Part shown: positions 8,703 through 17,932 of the stretch, piece after piece
Numbering within the stretch: the first letter of the stretch is position 1
Layout: every line of letters begins with the position of its first letter
Origin: Thermocrinis jamiesonii
GTDB lineage: Bacteria > Aquificota > Aquificia > Aquificales > Aquificaceae
Direction: 5' to 3'
Length of the DNA: 64,000 nucleotides
Assembly: GCF_000702425.1 (NCBI RefSeq)
Contig: NZ_JNIE01000004.1
Coordinates: forward strand, 145,150 to 209,149
Program-made: the position numbers and the translations under genes
Notes under the pieces: model-generated
The model's input: only the letters and a program-made list of their open reading frames with translations
Told to the model about the DNA's origin: nothing
Databases searched by the model: none

Positions 8703-9929
8703 TTATATCCTTACAAGCCTTATGTTTCCCACATCTTCAAAGTCTGGGTTTTCCAAGTAAATGTAGTTTTCAGTAAGAGCCCTACCCTTCTCTATGATCA
8801 AAGCTCTCAATGTTTTTCCTTCCATAGCCTTTTTAAACTCCCGCCTTTTCTTTTCATCCAGAGCCTTCAGCAGTTTTACCCTTTCTTTTATAACCTCTTG
8901 CTTTACCTTTGGTGACATTTTACTCGCTTTTGTATAGGGCCTGTCTGAATAGCTAAAGATATGAAGGTATGCAAAGGGAAGAGCTTCAACCAAGCGATAA
9001 GTTTCCTCAAAGTCTTCCTCGCTTTCTGTGGGAAAGCCTACGATTATGTCTGTGCCAATGGCGGACAGAGGTCTTTTTTTCAGTATTTTTTCTACAAGCC
9101 TTTTGTAATCCTCAACTGTATAGCCCCTTTCCATAAGTTTTAGAATTCTGTTGGAACCGCTTTGCAAAGATATGTGAAAATGGGGCGCTATCCTTTCTTC
9201 ACTTGTTATAAGGTCCAAAAGCCTTTCGTCTATTTCGGAAGGATACAGAGAAGAAAGTCTAAAAATTTCAATGTCTTTTACACTAAGAAGTTTTAGCATA
9301 AGCTCGTATAGACTTGTGTTTAAATCCCGTCCATATTGAGTAAGTTGGGTGCCACTTAGCACTATCTCTTTAAACCCCCTTTCCGCAATTAGCTTTACTT
9401 GTTCTAAAACCTTTTGCACAGGCACACTCCTTAGCTTTCCCCTTGCGTAGGGTATAATGCAAAAGGTGCAAAAGTTGTTACAGCCTTCCTGAATCTTTAA
9501 AAAGGGTCTTGCCTTTTCAAAAAAGATAACAAGATCAAAATTTTCCAAACGATTTTGTTTAAAGATGTTATCCACAAACACCCCTTTGCCCTTTGACTGT
9601 AGGTAGTCTTCTAATATCTCTACAAGCATGTGTTTGTGGGAGTTGCCTATTACCAGATCCACTTCCTTCAGACTTGCAAGGGCTTTTGGATTAGTTTGGG
9701 CATAGCAACCTGTTGCTACAACTATTGCCTGTGGGTTTTCCCTTTTGGCTCTGTATATCTGCTGACGGGAAGATCTGTCCGCTTCGGAGGTCACCGTGCA
9801 TGTATTTATTATGTAAATGTCCGCCTCACCATCAGTTCTTACATAGCCTTTTTGTAGTAATCTTTGGGCTATAAACTCACCGTCAAAGTAGTTGCTTCTG
9901 CACCCAAGATTTATGACAGAAAACCTCAC
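8703..9929 (-). CDS. mtaB: tRNA N6-threonylcarbamoyladenosine (t6A37) methylthiotransferase MtaB
   Basis: Radical SAM enzyme that adds a methylthio group to t6A37 of ANN-decoding tRNAs. About 408 aa: N-terminal UPF0004 domain (FSVINLGCRSNYFDGE, ATGCYAQTNP) with cysteines for the second Fe-S cluster, the radical SAM motif GCNNFCTFCIIPYARG (CxxxCxxC), and a short C-terminal TRAM domain. The frame stays open further upstream, but the family's N-terminus fits a GTG start at 9929, giving MRFSVINLGCR. Motif order fits the MtaB/YqeV branch rather than MiaB or RimO. Confidence 0.9.
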   Translation of the reverse strand: MRFSVINLGCRSNYFDGEFIAQRLLQKGYVRTDGEADIYIINTCTVTSEADRSSRQQIYRAKRENPQAIVVATGCYAQTNPKALASLKEVDLVIGNSHKHMLVEILEDYLQSKGKGVFVDNIFKQNRLENFDLVIFFEKARPFLKIQEGCNNFCTFCIIPYARGKLRSVPVQKVLEQVKLIAERGFKEIVLSGTQLTQYGRDLNTSLYELMLKLLSVKDIEIFRLSSLYPSEIDERLLDLITSEERIAPHFHISLQSGSNRILKLMERGYTVEDYKRLVEKILKKRPLSAIGTDIIVGFPTESEEDFEETYRLVEALPFAYLHIFSYSDRPYTKASKMSPKVKQEVIKERVKLLKALDEKKRREFKKAMEGKTLRALIIEKGRALTENYIYLENPDFEDVGNIRLVRI

Positions 9930-9941
9930 AAAGATTAAAAT
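9913..9941 (+). promoter_or_regulatory. candidate sigma-70 promoter of yebC
   Basis: ATGACA (9913-9918, five of six matches to TTGACA), a 17-bp spacer and TAAAAT (9936-9941) precede the yebC ATG (9950) by 8 nt, leaving almost no 5' leader. A TATAAT at 9941-9946 overlaps it. The promoter lies inside the start of the divergent mtaB gene. Confidence 0.5.
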
Positions 9942-9949
9942 ATAATACC

Positions 9950-10696
9950 ATGGCAGGGCACAGTCATTGGGCACAGATCAAACACAAAAAAGCAAAGGCG
10001 GATGCACAAAGGGGAAAGTTATTTAACAAACTTATAAGAGAAATAACCGTAGCGGTCAGGCAAGGAGGACCAAATCCTGAGACAAATCCAAGACTAAGGA
10101 ACGCAATAGAAAATGCCAAAAAAGCAAACATGCCTATGGAAACCATAGAGAGGGCTATAAAAAAGGGAACGGGAGAACTGGGAGGAGAAAACTATGAGGA
10201 GGTGATCTACGAAGGTTATGGACCTGGTGGTGTAGCTTTGATGATCCTTGCGACCACAGACAACAGAAACAGGACAACCTCTGAGATAAGGCATGTGCTT
10301 TCCAAACACGGAGGAAACCTTGGTTCTTCTGGATGTGTATCCTTCTTGTTTGACAGGGTAGGTCTTATAGAGGTTCCAAAAGATAGCATTTCGGAGGATG
10401 AACTTTACGAAAAGGCACTGGAGGCAGGAGCAGAGGACATCTTAGTTGGGAATGTAGCCTATACGATCTACACCCTTCCGGAGGAGCTATACCAAGTAAA
10501 GGAAAAGCTTCAATCCTTTGGAGTTCAGGTGGAAAAAGCAGAGATAACCTACAAACCAAACAGCACGGTATCTATAACAGACCCAGAAACTGCCAAAAAG
10601 CTTTTAAAACTCTTGGATGCCCTTGATGAGCTCGAAGATGTCAAAGAGGTTATAGCCAACTTTGACATGGCAGAGGAGCTATTGGCGGGTATTTAA
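9950..10696 (+). CDS. YebC/PmpR family protein (TACO1-like)
   Basis: 248 aa, typical for the family, with the diagnostic N-terminus AGHSHWAQIKHKKAKADAQR, then GGPNPETNPRLRNAIENAKK and the acidic C-terminal segment ending in EVIANFDM. YebC proteins have been described both as DNA-binding regulators and as factors that help ribosomes translate proline-rich stretches; the sequence cannot tell which applies here. It is followed after 3 bp by a membrane-protein gene. Confidence 0.93.
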   Translation: MAGHSHWAQIKHKKAKADAQRGKLFNKLIREITVAVRQGGPNPETNPRLRNAIENAKKANMPMETIERAIKKGTGELGGENYEEVIYEGYGPGGVALMILATTDNRNRTTSEIRHVLSKHGGNLGSSGCVSFLFDRVGLIEVPKDSISEDELYEKALEAGAEDILVGNVAYTIYTLPEELYQVKEKLQSFGVQVEKAEITYKPNSTVSITDPETAKKLLKLLDALDELEDVKEVIANFDMAEELLAGI

Positions 10697-10699
10697 ATA

Positions 10700-11718
10700 G
10701 TGGAGGATTTTTACAAGCTCTTAGGAGTTTTAATACTTATACTTTATCTTATCCTTAGCTACTATGGAAGAGTCATAAAATTTTACAAAAAACTCGGAGC
10801 GGATATAACCTCTTACCTTTTTCCAAGGGCTCTTCTTACACTGGGCAACAGGAGATTTAAGATAAGTTTTTTAAGCGTAACTTAGAAATAAGCACCCCAA
10901 TATCAATTAACGGTTTCCTATCCATAGAAAAGTGGCTCTTTTCCAAAGAATTTAAAACCTTTTACGACGATGAAAATTGGGCAAAAATGGTTTTGGAAAA
11001 CTCTAAGATCAAACTCCTTACAGAGCGGGGAGAACTTCCTCGCCTTTCCTCAGTAAATATAGGTGGTAGGACATTAAAGCTAATCCTAAATGCAAAGAGA
11101 ATAGATGAAAGATTGGAGTATGAAGTAAAAAGAGCAATAGAGTTGATGCTTGATGTAATACCAAGCTTGGAGGGTTTGCCCAGCTCCTCCGTTGGCCCAG
11201 AAAAAGAAAGGCTCAGGAACTGGATCCTTTACTATACACCGGCGGGCATATTCATTCCTCTGTCTGCCCTTGGGATCTATTGGATGACCAAAGGATACAG
11301 AGGTGCCCTATGTGAGAACGAGCTATTTTTGTTGGGCTTTAAAGTTCTAACTCCCATATTCCTTGCTCACTTTTTTCTGGCTATTTTTTTGTTGGGAAAA
11401 CACCTACATCTAAGAGCCCACTTATTGCCTTTAGCCATTCTTTACTTTGCGGGATATTACTTTATACCCCTGACCATACTTAAGCCTTTTAACGCAAAGT
11501 TTGATAAATCTGAGCCAAAGATGATTAAAACCAACATCCTAAGGAAATATCATGCTCATAGGGGAGGGTTTAGGGTAGTGCTTGAGCTCACAGGATGTTC
11601 CTTTCGTGTATCAGAAGGGGTATACAATAGGGCACAGGTGGGAGATGTGTTAGTCCTATACATAAAAGATGGAGCCTTTGGCATAAAGTGGGCTTACAGA
11701 TACTATCTTAAGGATTAG
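10700..11718 (+). CDS. multi-pass membrane protein of unknown function, interrupted by a -1 frameshift at a slippery site
   Basis: Two open frames lie end to end. The first (GTG 10700 to TAG 10885) encodes one membrane helix (about residues 8-23). The second, open from 10861 and ending at 11718, encodes a hydrophilic stretch, about three further hydrophobic helices and a soluble C-terminus (RVVLELTGCSFRVSEG). Together they give a coherent protein of about 339 aa. The frames overlap at TTTTTTA (10867-10873), which is phased as a -1 slippery heptamer (agT TTT TTA). An AGGAG lies at 10850-10854, 12 nt upstream, as in dnaX-type frameshifting. Alternatives are a real inactivating indel or a sequencing error in the T-run. 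No family was recognised. Confidence 0.6.
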
Positions 11719-12508
11719 CTTCAAGAGGCAAACCCACCACCGAGATCTTATACCTATCCGCAAGCTTTAAAAACTTTTCTTTATCCACTACATAGACCTT
11801 TCCCGCTTCCAAAAAAAGGGCATCTGCCTTTATAGACCTAAGGGCTTCTAAGGTCTGAAGTCCCACCGTAGGCACATCTATCCTAAAGTCTTGGGTTTTT
11901 CTTGCTACCTTTATAACCCTACAACCCTTGCCCGCAATCTTTCCAGCTCTTAGTATAGCCTCTTGCGTTCCCTCCATAGCCTCCACGCTCACCACCGTCC
12001 TTTGCTTTACCACTACCGTTTGCCCTACGTCCAAGCTTGCGATCTCCTTGGCTATACCATATCCAAATAACCCATCCTCCAGTGCTTCTTGGGATGGCTC
12101 TACTGCGTTTAAAAGCCCACTTCCCGCTATGATATCCTGAAGGTAGGGTGTGGGGTCTATGAACTCAAAGCCTATCGTTTCCAACTCTTCGATGAGAGCC
12201 TTTATAATGCTTTGGGCTCTTCTGTCCTTAGCCTTAGATAGGATCTTGAGAGCTAATCCGTCTAAGGTCAAAAGATGTGAAAAAAGCAGTTTGTGTTCAA
12301 ACTTACCCAAAAGAACTATCTTGTTTATTCCTCTTTTTTCCAAAAGCTTAACCAAAGAACCAACCTTTCCAAGGGGGAGATAAGCTTGAGCTTCTATGTC
12401 CGTAATACCTTTTACACCAACTACGAAAACTTCCTCTCCAAGTTTTTCTGCACTCTTTTTAAAGACCGATGGCAAACTACCAGACCCTGCCACTAAGCAG
12501 ACCTTCAA
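11708..12508 (-). CDS. lpxI: UDP-2,3-diacylglucosamine diphosphatase LpxI
   Basis: Hydrolyses UDP-2,3-diacylglucosamine to lipid X in lipid A synthesis; LpxI replaces LpxH in many bacteria. The 266-aa protein begins with the family signature VCLVAGSGSLP and continues through GKFEHKLLFSH, DRRAQSIIKALIEELE and the C-terminal half with VVSVEAMEGTQEAILRAG and the acidic patch DFRIDVPTVGLQT. It overlaps accC by 4 bp (ATGA) and the convergent membrane gene by 11 bp. Its presence implies lipid A in the outer membrane. Confidence 0.93.
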   Translation of the reverse strand: MKVCLVAGSGSLPSVFKKSAEKLGEEVFVVGVKGITDIEAQAYLPLGKVGSLVKLLEKRGINKIVLLGKFEHKLLFSHLLTLDGLALKILSKAKDRRAQSIIKALIEELETIGFEFIDPTPYLQDIIAGSGLLNAVEPSQEALEDGLFGYGIAKEIASLDVGQTVVVKQRTVVSVEAMEGTQEAILRAGKIAGKGCRVIKVARKTQDFRIDVPTVGLQTLEALRSIKADALFLEAGKVYVVDKEKFLKLADRYKISVVGLPLEANP

Positions 12509-13839
12509 ATCAGCATCTCCTCCAAAAATCGTACGTGATGTTTTGCGGTTCTAAACTCCCTTGTCGCCAACAGTCTTTTGTGAAAATCTATGTTAGTCCG
12601 TAGGCTTTCTCCTTCTATGATAAACTCCTCCAAAGCCCTTTTCGCCCGATTTATGGCTTCTTCTCTGGTTGCGCCCCATACTATGAGTTTGGCAATCAAA
12701 GAATCGTAAAAGGGAGGGATCTTGTATCCACAGTAGATATGAGTATCCACTCTCACGCCCGGACCACCAGGAAGAAAAAGTTTATCTATTCTGCCGGGAA
12801 ACGGTAAAAAGGTATTGGGGTCCTCCGCATTTATCCTAAACTCTATGGCATAACCTTGTTTTTCTAACTTCTTTATGCTGAGCTTTTCCCCCTCTGCTAT
12901 TCTAATTTGTTCCTTTACTATGTCTATGCCTGTAATCATCTCGGTTACAGGATGCTCTACCTGTATCCTTCCATTCATTTCCATAAAGTAAAAGTTTCCC
13001 TCTTGATCCATAAGGAACTCTACGGTTCCCGCACCGACATAATTTATTGCCTTGCAAAACTCTACAGCCATTTCCTCTAAGGTTTTCCTTTGTTCTTCTG
13101 TAATGCTTGCGCTTGGTGCTTCCTCTACGAGTTTTTGGTATCTCCTCTGGATTGAACACTCCCTTTCCCCCAAGGCTATTACATTTCCATACCTGTCTGC
13201 TAGCACTTGCACCTCTATATGTTTGGGATTTACCAAATACTTTTCTATATACACCCTATCGTCTCCAAAGGCTGACTTTGACTCCTGCATAGCCAAGGGT
13301 AATTTTTCCCTTAGCTCTTTTTCGTCATAAACCACCCTTATGCCCCTTCCACCGCCACCGCCCGCAGACTTTATAACCACAGGATACTTTATCTGCTTAG
13401 CTATTTCCAAAGCTTTCTGAAAATCTACAGGACCATCGCTTCCGGGAACTAAAGGAATACCAACCTTCTTAGCAATTTCCTTAGCCTTTATTTTGTCCCC
13501 TATAAGCGCCAACGTTTCTGAAGAGGGGCCGATAAAGATCTTATTACTTGCTTCTACAATCTGGGCAAATTTTGGGTTTTCAGAGAGAAAGCCATAACCG
13601 GGATGAACCGCATCCGCAGAAGACACCTCAATGGATGCCATGATCCTTGGAATGTCCAAATAGCTCTTTGAAGGCTCTGCAGGACCTATGCATATGCTCT
13701 CGTCTGCCAGCTTTACATGCATAGATTCTCTATCCGCTTCCGAATAAACAGCAACAGACCTTATACCTAACTCTTTGCATGTCCTTATTATCCTTACCGC
13801 AATCTCTCCTCTGTTAGCTATCAAAAGCTTTTTAATCAT
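12505..13839 (-). CDS. accC: biotin carboxylase (acetyl-CoA carboxylase subunit AccC, or subunit of a related biotin carboxylase)
   Basis: ATP-grasp enzyme that carboxylates biotin on its carrier protein. 444 aa from the ATG at 13839 (MIKKLLIANRGEIA); a TTG five codons upstream is less likely. It has the ANRGEIAVRI start, the glycine-rich ATP loop KSAGGGGGRGI, ECSIQRRYQK, and an active-site strand reading EMNGRIQVEHPVTE. E. coli has EMNTRIQVEH, so the usual Thr is Gly here. Aquificales also have 2-oxoglutarate and pyruvate carboxylases with close homologues of this subunit, so the partner is not certain. A lipid role fits its neighbour lpxI. Confidence 0.85.
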   Translation of the reverse strand: MIKKLLIANRGEIAVRIIRTCKELGIRSVAVYSEADRESMHVKLADESICIGPAEPSKSYLDIPRIMASIEVSSADAVHPGYGFLSENPKFAQIVEASNKIFIGPSSETLALIGDKIKAKEIAKKVGIPLVPGSDGPVDFQKALEIAKQIKYPVVIKSAGGGGGRGIRVVYDEKELREKLPLAMQESKSAFGDDRVYIEKYLVNPKHIEVQVLADRYGNVIALGERECSIQRRYQKLVEEAPSASITEEQRKTLEEMAVEFCKAINYVGAGTVEFLMDQEGNFYFMEMNGRIQVEHPVTEMITGIDIVKEQIRIAEGEKLSIKKLEKQGYAIEFRINAEDPNTFLPFPGRIDKLFLPGGPGVRVDTHIYCGYKIPPFYDSLIAKLIVWGATREEAINRAKRALEEFIIEGESLRTNIDFHKRLLATREFRTAKHHVRFLEEMLI

Positions 13840-14197
13840 TAGAGCTTTATCCAATTATTCATTCAGTATCGAAGATTTACGCTCCCAAAGCCGAAAAAAC
13901 TAACCCACTTGCCCACCTTTGCCATCTCCCTTCAATTATAACAGACTTTAAGGGAGAGAAGCCCCCTGTGAAAGATTTCCCAAGCACTTTGACTGGTTTT
14001 TACCAGCCTTTGCTTAGGATTCTTTCCGTTGACCACAGCTTAAACTGAACACTTAAAAACATCACTGTGGAATAATTATACTCTGCAGGTTTTCTGCTCT
14101 ACAACAGAGGAATAAAAGTGGTTTATGGAGCAAGGATAAGGTTGAGGGCTATGGAGAGGGCAAGGCTTTTGGACAAAATAGATTTATAATAAACTAT
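13840..14197 (+). other. 358-bp region without a convincing gene
   Basis: Between accC and tonB, which diverge. It holds the perfect inverted repeat CTGGT-TTTT-ACCAG (13992-14005) and CCACAG/CTGTGG arms about 27 bp apart, but no U-run or recognisable RNA. From 14076 to 14189 one plus-strand frame reads as a protein-like tail (ending AGFLLYNRGIKVVYGARIR... to a TAA), without a good start; it may be a gene remnant. TATAAT on the minus strand near 13935-13940 could serve accC. Nothing else was seen. Confidence 0.4.
14185..14190 (+). promoter_or_regulatory. -10 box of tonB
   Basis: A perfect TATAAT ends 7 nt before the GTG start of the TonB-like gene, so transcription would begin at the start codon. 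No convincing -35 box was found. Confidence 0.4.
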
Positions 14198-14899
14198 GTG
14201 AATAATCCATTAGATAAGGGCAATTTGCTTGAAAAAAGCTTGTATCTTTTTATCGCTATCAGTATAAATCTTATCTTGTTTTCTTACCTTTCACTTCACT
14301 TAGTAATCAAAGATATAAACACGCAGGTTAGCAAGCCTATAAAACTTTTGTTGGAAGAGAAGCCAAAGGAGGATGTCTTTAGTTTAATCAAACCTGTCAG
14401 TAGTTTAGCTAAAGCTCCATCCCAGAAAACAGTTAATGCGTCTGGCTCAGCTCCTTTAAAAGCTGAAAGGGGGGATATTCCTATTAGTCCTAAGAAAGAG
14501 GAAGAGCAAAACGAGGAGTCCATACTTTCAGAGATAGAAAAGAAAGTGCTTAGTAAAAAAGCAGGAGCTGATCAAAGTAATGTCAAAGTCGGTGAGCAAT
14601 TAGGTGAGATAACCGCAAGCATAGTTCAAGGCCATGTAGGCTTTGCAGGTGGTTCAAGGCAGGTTGTATTTGTCCCACCCTTTCCAAAGATAGCGGTTAC
14701 TGAACTGCCCTCTACTGTGCAGTTGAAGATCTGGGTGGATCCTTCCGGTAAAATCTCAAAGGTTGAAATATTAAAAAGAAGCGGTGTGCCAGAGGTGGAC
14801 AAGTCCATAGTAGATTTTGTAAAAGGTATAAGGTTTGAACCTATTAGAGATAATATAATACAAACGGGGATTATGACATTCAGGTTTAAAGGAGGTTAA
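14198..14899 (+). CDS. TonB family energy-transducing protein
   Basis: 233 aa: one N-terminal membrane helix (about 13-33), a Pro/Ser/Lys-rich periplasmic linker, and a C-terminal TonB domain ([50 protein letters not shown]). Such proteins couple the proton-motive force through ExbB/ExbD to outer-membrane receptors, or act in related envelope systems; no exbBD or receptor gene is in the window, so the client is unknown. GTG start, no Shine-Dalgarno. The stop is 4 bp before the next gene. Confidence 0.88.
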   Translation: MNNPLDKGNLLEKSLYLFIAISINLILFSYLSLHLVIKDINTQVSKPIKLLLEEKPKEDVFSLIKPVSSLAKAPSQKTVNASGSAPLKAERGDIPISPKKEEEQNEESILSEIEKKVLSKKAGADQSNVKVGEQLGEITASIVQGHVGFAGGSRQVVFVPPFPKIAVTELPSTVQLKIWVDPSGKISKVEILKRSGVPEVDKSIVDFVKGIRFEPIRDNIIQTGIMTFRFKGG

Positions 14900-14903
14900 A
14901 AGT

Positions 14904-15701
14904 ATGATAGGCAAGTTGGTGAGATTGGAAAGGATCATAAATAGGGAAACGGGTAAGACGATTATAGTGCCCATGGATCACGGAGTAAGTTCTGGTCCTA
15001 TAGAAGGTATAACGGACATAAAAAAGGCTGTGGATGATGTAGCCGAAGGCGGAGCTAATGCGGTAGTCTTACACAAAGGCATGGTAAAGGTAGGCCACAG
15101 GGGTCGTGGTAAAGATATTGGGCTTATAGTCCATCTTTCTGCATCCACAGACTGGGCTCCAACTAAGAATGACAAGACCCTTGTTTGCACTGTGGAGGAA
15201 GCTATAAAGCTTGGAGCAGATGCGGTCTCTATTCATGTAAACTTGGGAGCAGACTTAGAAAGGGAGATGCTAAGAGACTTTGGTTTTGTATCCAGAGTTT
15301 GTGAAGAGTGGGGTATGCCCCTTTTGGCTATGGTCTATGGAAGGGGAAAGGACATGAACCAGTATGACCCTAAGGTAGTTGCTCACTGTGCAAGGATAGG
15401 GGCCGAGTTGGGGGCGGACATAGTTAAGGTTCCATACACGGGCTCACCAGAAACGTTTTATAAGGTAGTGGAAGGTTGTCCTGTGCCCGTGGTGATAGCG
15501 GGTGGTCCAAAGATGAAAACAGAGAGAGAGGTTTTGGAAATGGTCTATGGAGCCATGCAGGCTGGAGCAAAGGGCTTATCTATTGGAAGGAACGTCTTTC
15601 AGGCTAAGGACAGGGTAAAGATGGTAAGGGCTCTGTATGAGTTGGTTCATAAAAATGGCTCTGTAGAGCAGGCATTGAGCATACTGGAAGGAGGTGAATA
15701 G
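14904..15701 (+). CDS. 2-amino-3,7-dideoxy-D-threo-hept-6-ulosonate synthase / archaeal-type class I FBP aldolase
   Basis: 265-aa TIM-barrel of the DeoC/FbaB group. [31 protein letters not shown], the Schiff-base lysine in DIVKVPYTG and the phosphate loops IAGGPK and GLSIGRNVF match MJ0400-like enzymes. In methanogens this enzyme starts an alternative route to dehydroquinate for aromatic amino acids; related enzymes are fructose-bisphosphate aldolases. The MDHGVSSGP segment favours the former, but the second enzyme of that route is not in the window. It has a good Shine-Dalgarno (AAAGGAGG) and runs directly into fabI. Confidence 0.8.
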   Translation: MIGKLVRLERIINRETGKTIIVPMDHGVSSGPIEGITDIKKAVDDVAEGGANAVVLHKGMVKVGHRGRGKDIGLIVHLSASTDWAPTKNDKTLVCTVEEAIKLGADAVSIHVNLGADLEREMLRDFGFVSRVCEEWGMPLLAMVYGRGKDMNQYDPKVVAHCARIGAELGADIVKVPYTGSPETFYKVVEGCPVPVVIAGGPKMKTEREVLEMVYGAMQAGAKGLSIGRNVFQAKDRVKMVRALYELVHKNGSVEQALSILEGGE

Positions 15702-16526
15702 ATGGGTCTTCTATCGGGTAAGAGGGCTTTAATAACAGGTATAGCAAATGAGAGAAGTATAGCTTATGGCATAGCCAAGTCTTTCCACAGAGAAGGTGCC
15801 CAGATGGCTTTTACCTACGCCAACGAAAAACTTAAAAAGAGGGTGGAAGATATTGCCAAGGAATTTGGCAGTGAGCTTGTGTTTGAGTGTGATGTGTCAA
15901 AGGATGAGCATATACTTGCTTTGAAGGATTGGCTACAAAAGGAGTGGGGAAGCTTGGACATAATAGTCCATTCCATAGCTTATGCTCCAAAGGAAGAGTT
16001 TAAAGGTGGTGTAATAGATACTTCAAGGGAAGGGTTTAAAGTCGCAATGGACGTGTCCGTATACTCACTGATAGCTTTAACAAAAGCACTGCTTCCTTTG
16101 ATGGAGGGAAGAAACGGTAGTATTATAACCTTGTCTTATTATGGAGCGGAAAAGGTGGTTCCCCATTACAACGTTATGGGTATAGCAAAGGCTGCTCTTG
16201 AATGCACAGTCAGGTATTTAGCCTACGATATAGCAAAGTATGGACATAGGATAAACGCCATATCGGCAGGTCCTATAAAGACCCTTGCCGCATACAGCAT
16301 TACTGGCTTTCACCTACTTATGGAGCATACCACAAAGGTAAATCCGTTTGGAAAGGCTATTACCATAGATGACGTAGGGGATACTGCGGTTTTCCTCTGT
16401 AGCGATTGGGCAAGAGCTATAACCGGAGAGGTTGTGCATGTAGACAATGGATACCACATAATGGGTGTGTTTGGGAGGGAAGAGGAGATCAAGAAAGAGG
16501 TTTTTGGTAAAAAAACAGAGTTGTGA
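15702..16526 (+). CDS. fabI: enoyl-[acyl-carrier-protein] reductase (NADH) FabI
   Basis: Last reduction of each fatty-acid elongation cycle. 274-aa short-chain dehydrogenase with the FabI-type cofactor motif LITGIANERSIAYGIAKS, HSIAYAPKEE, the catalytic Tyr-(x)6-Lys pair in HYNVMGIAKAALE, and AISAGPIKTLAA. Shine-Dalgarno GGAGGTG lies in the last codons of the previous gene, whose stop is adjacent. The downstream 116-bp gap contains short inverted repeats but no clear terminator. Confidence 0.95.
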   Translation: MGLLSGKRALITGIANERSIAYGIAKSFHREGAQMAFTYANEKLKKRVEDIAKEFGSELVFECDVSKDEHILALKDWLQKEWGSLDIIVHSIAYAPKEEFKGGVIDTSREGFKVAMDVSVYSLIALTKALLPLMEGRNGSIITLSYYGAEKVVPHYNVMGIAKAALECTVRYLAYDIAKYGHRINAISAGPIKTLAAYSITGFHLLMEHTTKVNPFGKAITIDDVGDTAVFLCSDWARAITGEVVHVDNGYHIMGVFGREEEIKKEVFGKKTEL

Positions 16527-16642
16527 ATACTTAGGGTAGTGCTGAGTAGTTACTGTTTCCTGACCTGCCTACCAATGGTGGAAACCATGTGGAACAGTTT
16601 TAGGAAAAGGTTAGTTCCATTAGAGGTTGGGGGGATGTTTCG

Positions 16643-17302
16643 ATGAGAAACTTTTTCGAACAACCTCTGGAGAAGATACAGATAGAGTGTTCAAAAAAGG
16701 TCGTGCTTAAGGATAACTTCAAAAAGTTAGAACTTATAGGTGGCATAGACTTAACCTTTGAGAGTTTAAAGGATACTCCCACAAGGGCATGGGCATGTCT
16801 TGTGGTAATAGAGCTGAAGACTTTAAAGCCCGTATATTACAAGGTTGTGGAAGGTATTGTAGATTTTCCTTACATTCCAACCTTTTTGGCCTTTAGGGAA
16901 ATGCCCCTTATGCTTGAGCTATACAAACAGGCAGAAGTGAAGGCAGACGTCTATTTTATAGACGGTCAGGGAGTAGCCCATCCGCGAGGTTGCGGAATAG
17001 CATCTCACTTTGGTGTGGAGACGGGAGAACCTACCGTGGGAGTAGCAAAAAGCAAACTTGTAGGATATGCAAAAGATCCAAGCTGGAAAAAAGGTAGTTA
17101 TCATTACATGACTTATAAGGGGAAAGTTGTGGGGGCAGTTGTTAGGACAAAGGATTATGCAGAGCCTATATATGTATCTGCCGGAAATAACATAAGCTTA
17201 AACACCGCTATAGAGCTCGTTTTGAGAACATCCATCTATCGTATCCCTGAACCTACCAGACTGGCACACAACTATTTGCAAAGGATAAGGAAAGAAGCAT
17301 GA
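16643..17302 (+). CDS. nfi: endonuclease V (deoxyinosine 3' endonuclease)
   Basis: Nicks DNA one base 3' of deaminated adenine (inosine), useful at high temperature. The 219-aa protein has the three carboxylate motifs: [11 protein letters not shown] (Asp), [11 protein letters not shown] (Glu) and [21 protein letters not shown] (Asp), followed by [10 protein letters not shown] and the C-terminal PEPTRLAHN. Length is normal. It overlaps plsC by 4 bp (ATGA). Confidence 0.94.
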   Translation: MRNFFEQPLEKIQIECSKKVVLKDNFKKLELIGGIDLTFESLKDTPTRAWACLVVIELKTLKPVYYKVVEGIVDFPYIPTFLAFREMPLMLELYKQAEVKADVYFIDGQGVAHPRGCGIASHFGVETGEPTVGVAKSKLVGYAKDPSWKKGSYHYMTYKGKVVGAVVRTKDYAEPIYVSAGNNISLNTAIELVLRTSIYRIPEPTRLAHNYLQRIRKEA

Positions 17303-17925
17303 AGAAACACAAGTGCATAAACAGTTTTTTAGCCAACCGCATATTATCACCCCTTTGTCCTTTTGTTAAGCCCCTCTTTAAAAAAGTGTTTAGAATAGAG
17401 GTGGTAGGTTTGGAAAATGTGCCTTCTGAAGCTTGTATTGTAGCATCCAATCACAGGAGTCACTTGGATCCACCAGTTCTGAACGCAGTATTCCCTGAAC
17501 CTTTAATTTTCATCGCAAAGGAAGAGCTTTTTAAAGTTCCATTACTTGGAAAACTTCTGCCCCACATGGGTGCAATTCCGGTCAAAAGAGGTTCAGGTGA
17601 TATGCAAGCCTTAGAGCTATCTCTTAGCTTCTTAGAGAAGGGTTGTAAAGTGTGCATATTTCCAGAAGGTTCAAGGGCAAACCCCGGGGAATTTCTGAGA
17701 CCAAAGCTCGGCGTGGGTATCTTAGCCATAAAAAGCAAAAAACAAGTTTTGCCGGTCTATATAGACGGGACAGATAAAGTAATGCCAAGGGGCAAAAGCT
17801 TTCCAAAGCCCGGTCCTACCATAAGGGTAATAATAGGAAAACCCAAAGATTACTCTAAGGAAACCAACTACAAAGAAGTAGCTATCAAGATAATGGAGGA
17901 GATAAAAACCTTGAGTAAGTTATAA
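17299..17925 (+). CDS. plsC: 1-acyl-sn-glycerol-3-phosphate acyltransferase
   Basis: Makes phosphatidic acid from lysophosphatidic acid at the inner membrane. 208 aa with the acyltransferase blocks in order: catalytic [12 protein letters not shown] (HX4D), [11 protein letters not shown], glycerol-phosphate-binding [18 protein letters not shown], and VLPVYIDGT. plsX for the preceding steps is at 30262-31278. It is coupled to nfi by an ATGA overlap. Confidence 0.92.
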   Translation: MKKHKCINSFLANRILSPLCPFVKPLFKKVFRIEVVGLENVPSEACIVASNHRSHLDPPVLNAVFPEPLIFIAKEELFKVPLLGKLLPHMGAIPVKRGSGDMQALELSLSFLEKGCKVCIFPEGSRANPGEFLRPKLGVGILAIKSKKQVLPVYIDGTDKVMPRGKSFPKPGPTIRVIIGKPKDYSKETNYKEVAIKIMEEIKTLSKL

Positions 17926-17926
17926 T
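17921..17926 (+). promoter_or_regulatory. -10 box before the epimerase gene
   Basis: TATAAT overlapping the plsC stop, 6 nt ahead of the GTG at 17933. A start of transcription here would give a leaderless epimerase mRNA. No -35 box is evident. Confidence 0.35.
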
Positions 17927-17932
17927 TTGTTT

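Noticed and set aside
13988..14010. Hairpin CTGGT-TTTT-ACCAG as a terminator
   Set aside because: No U-run follows on either strand and no gene ends there.
16527..16642. Structured RNA between fabI and nfi
   Set aside because: GTTTCC/GGAAAC and GGAAC/GTTCC arms exist but are short and mutually exclusive, with no known RNA signature or terminator.
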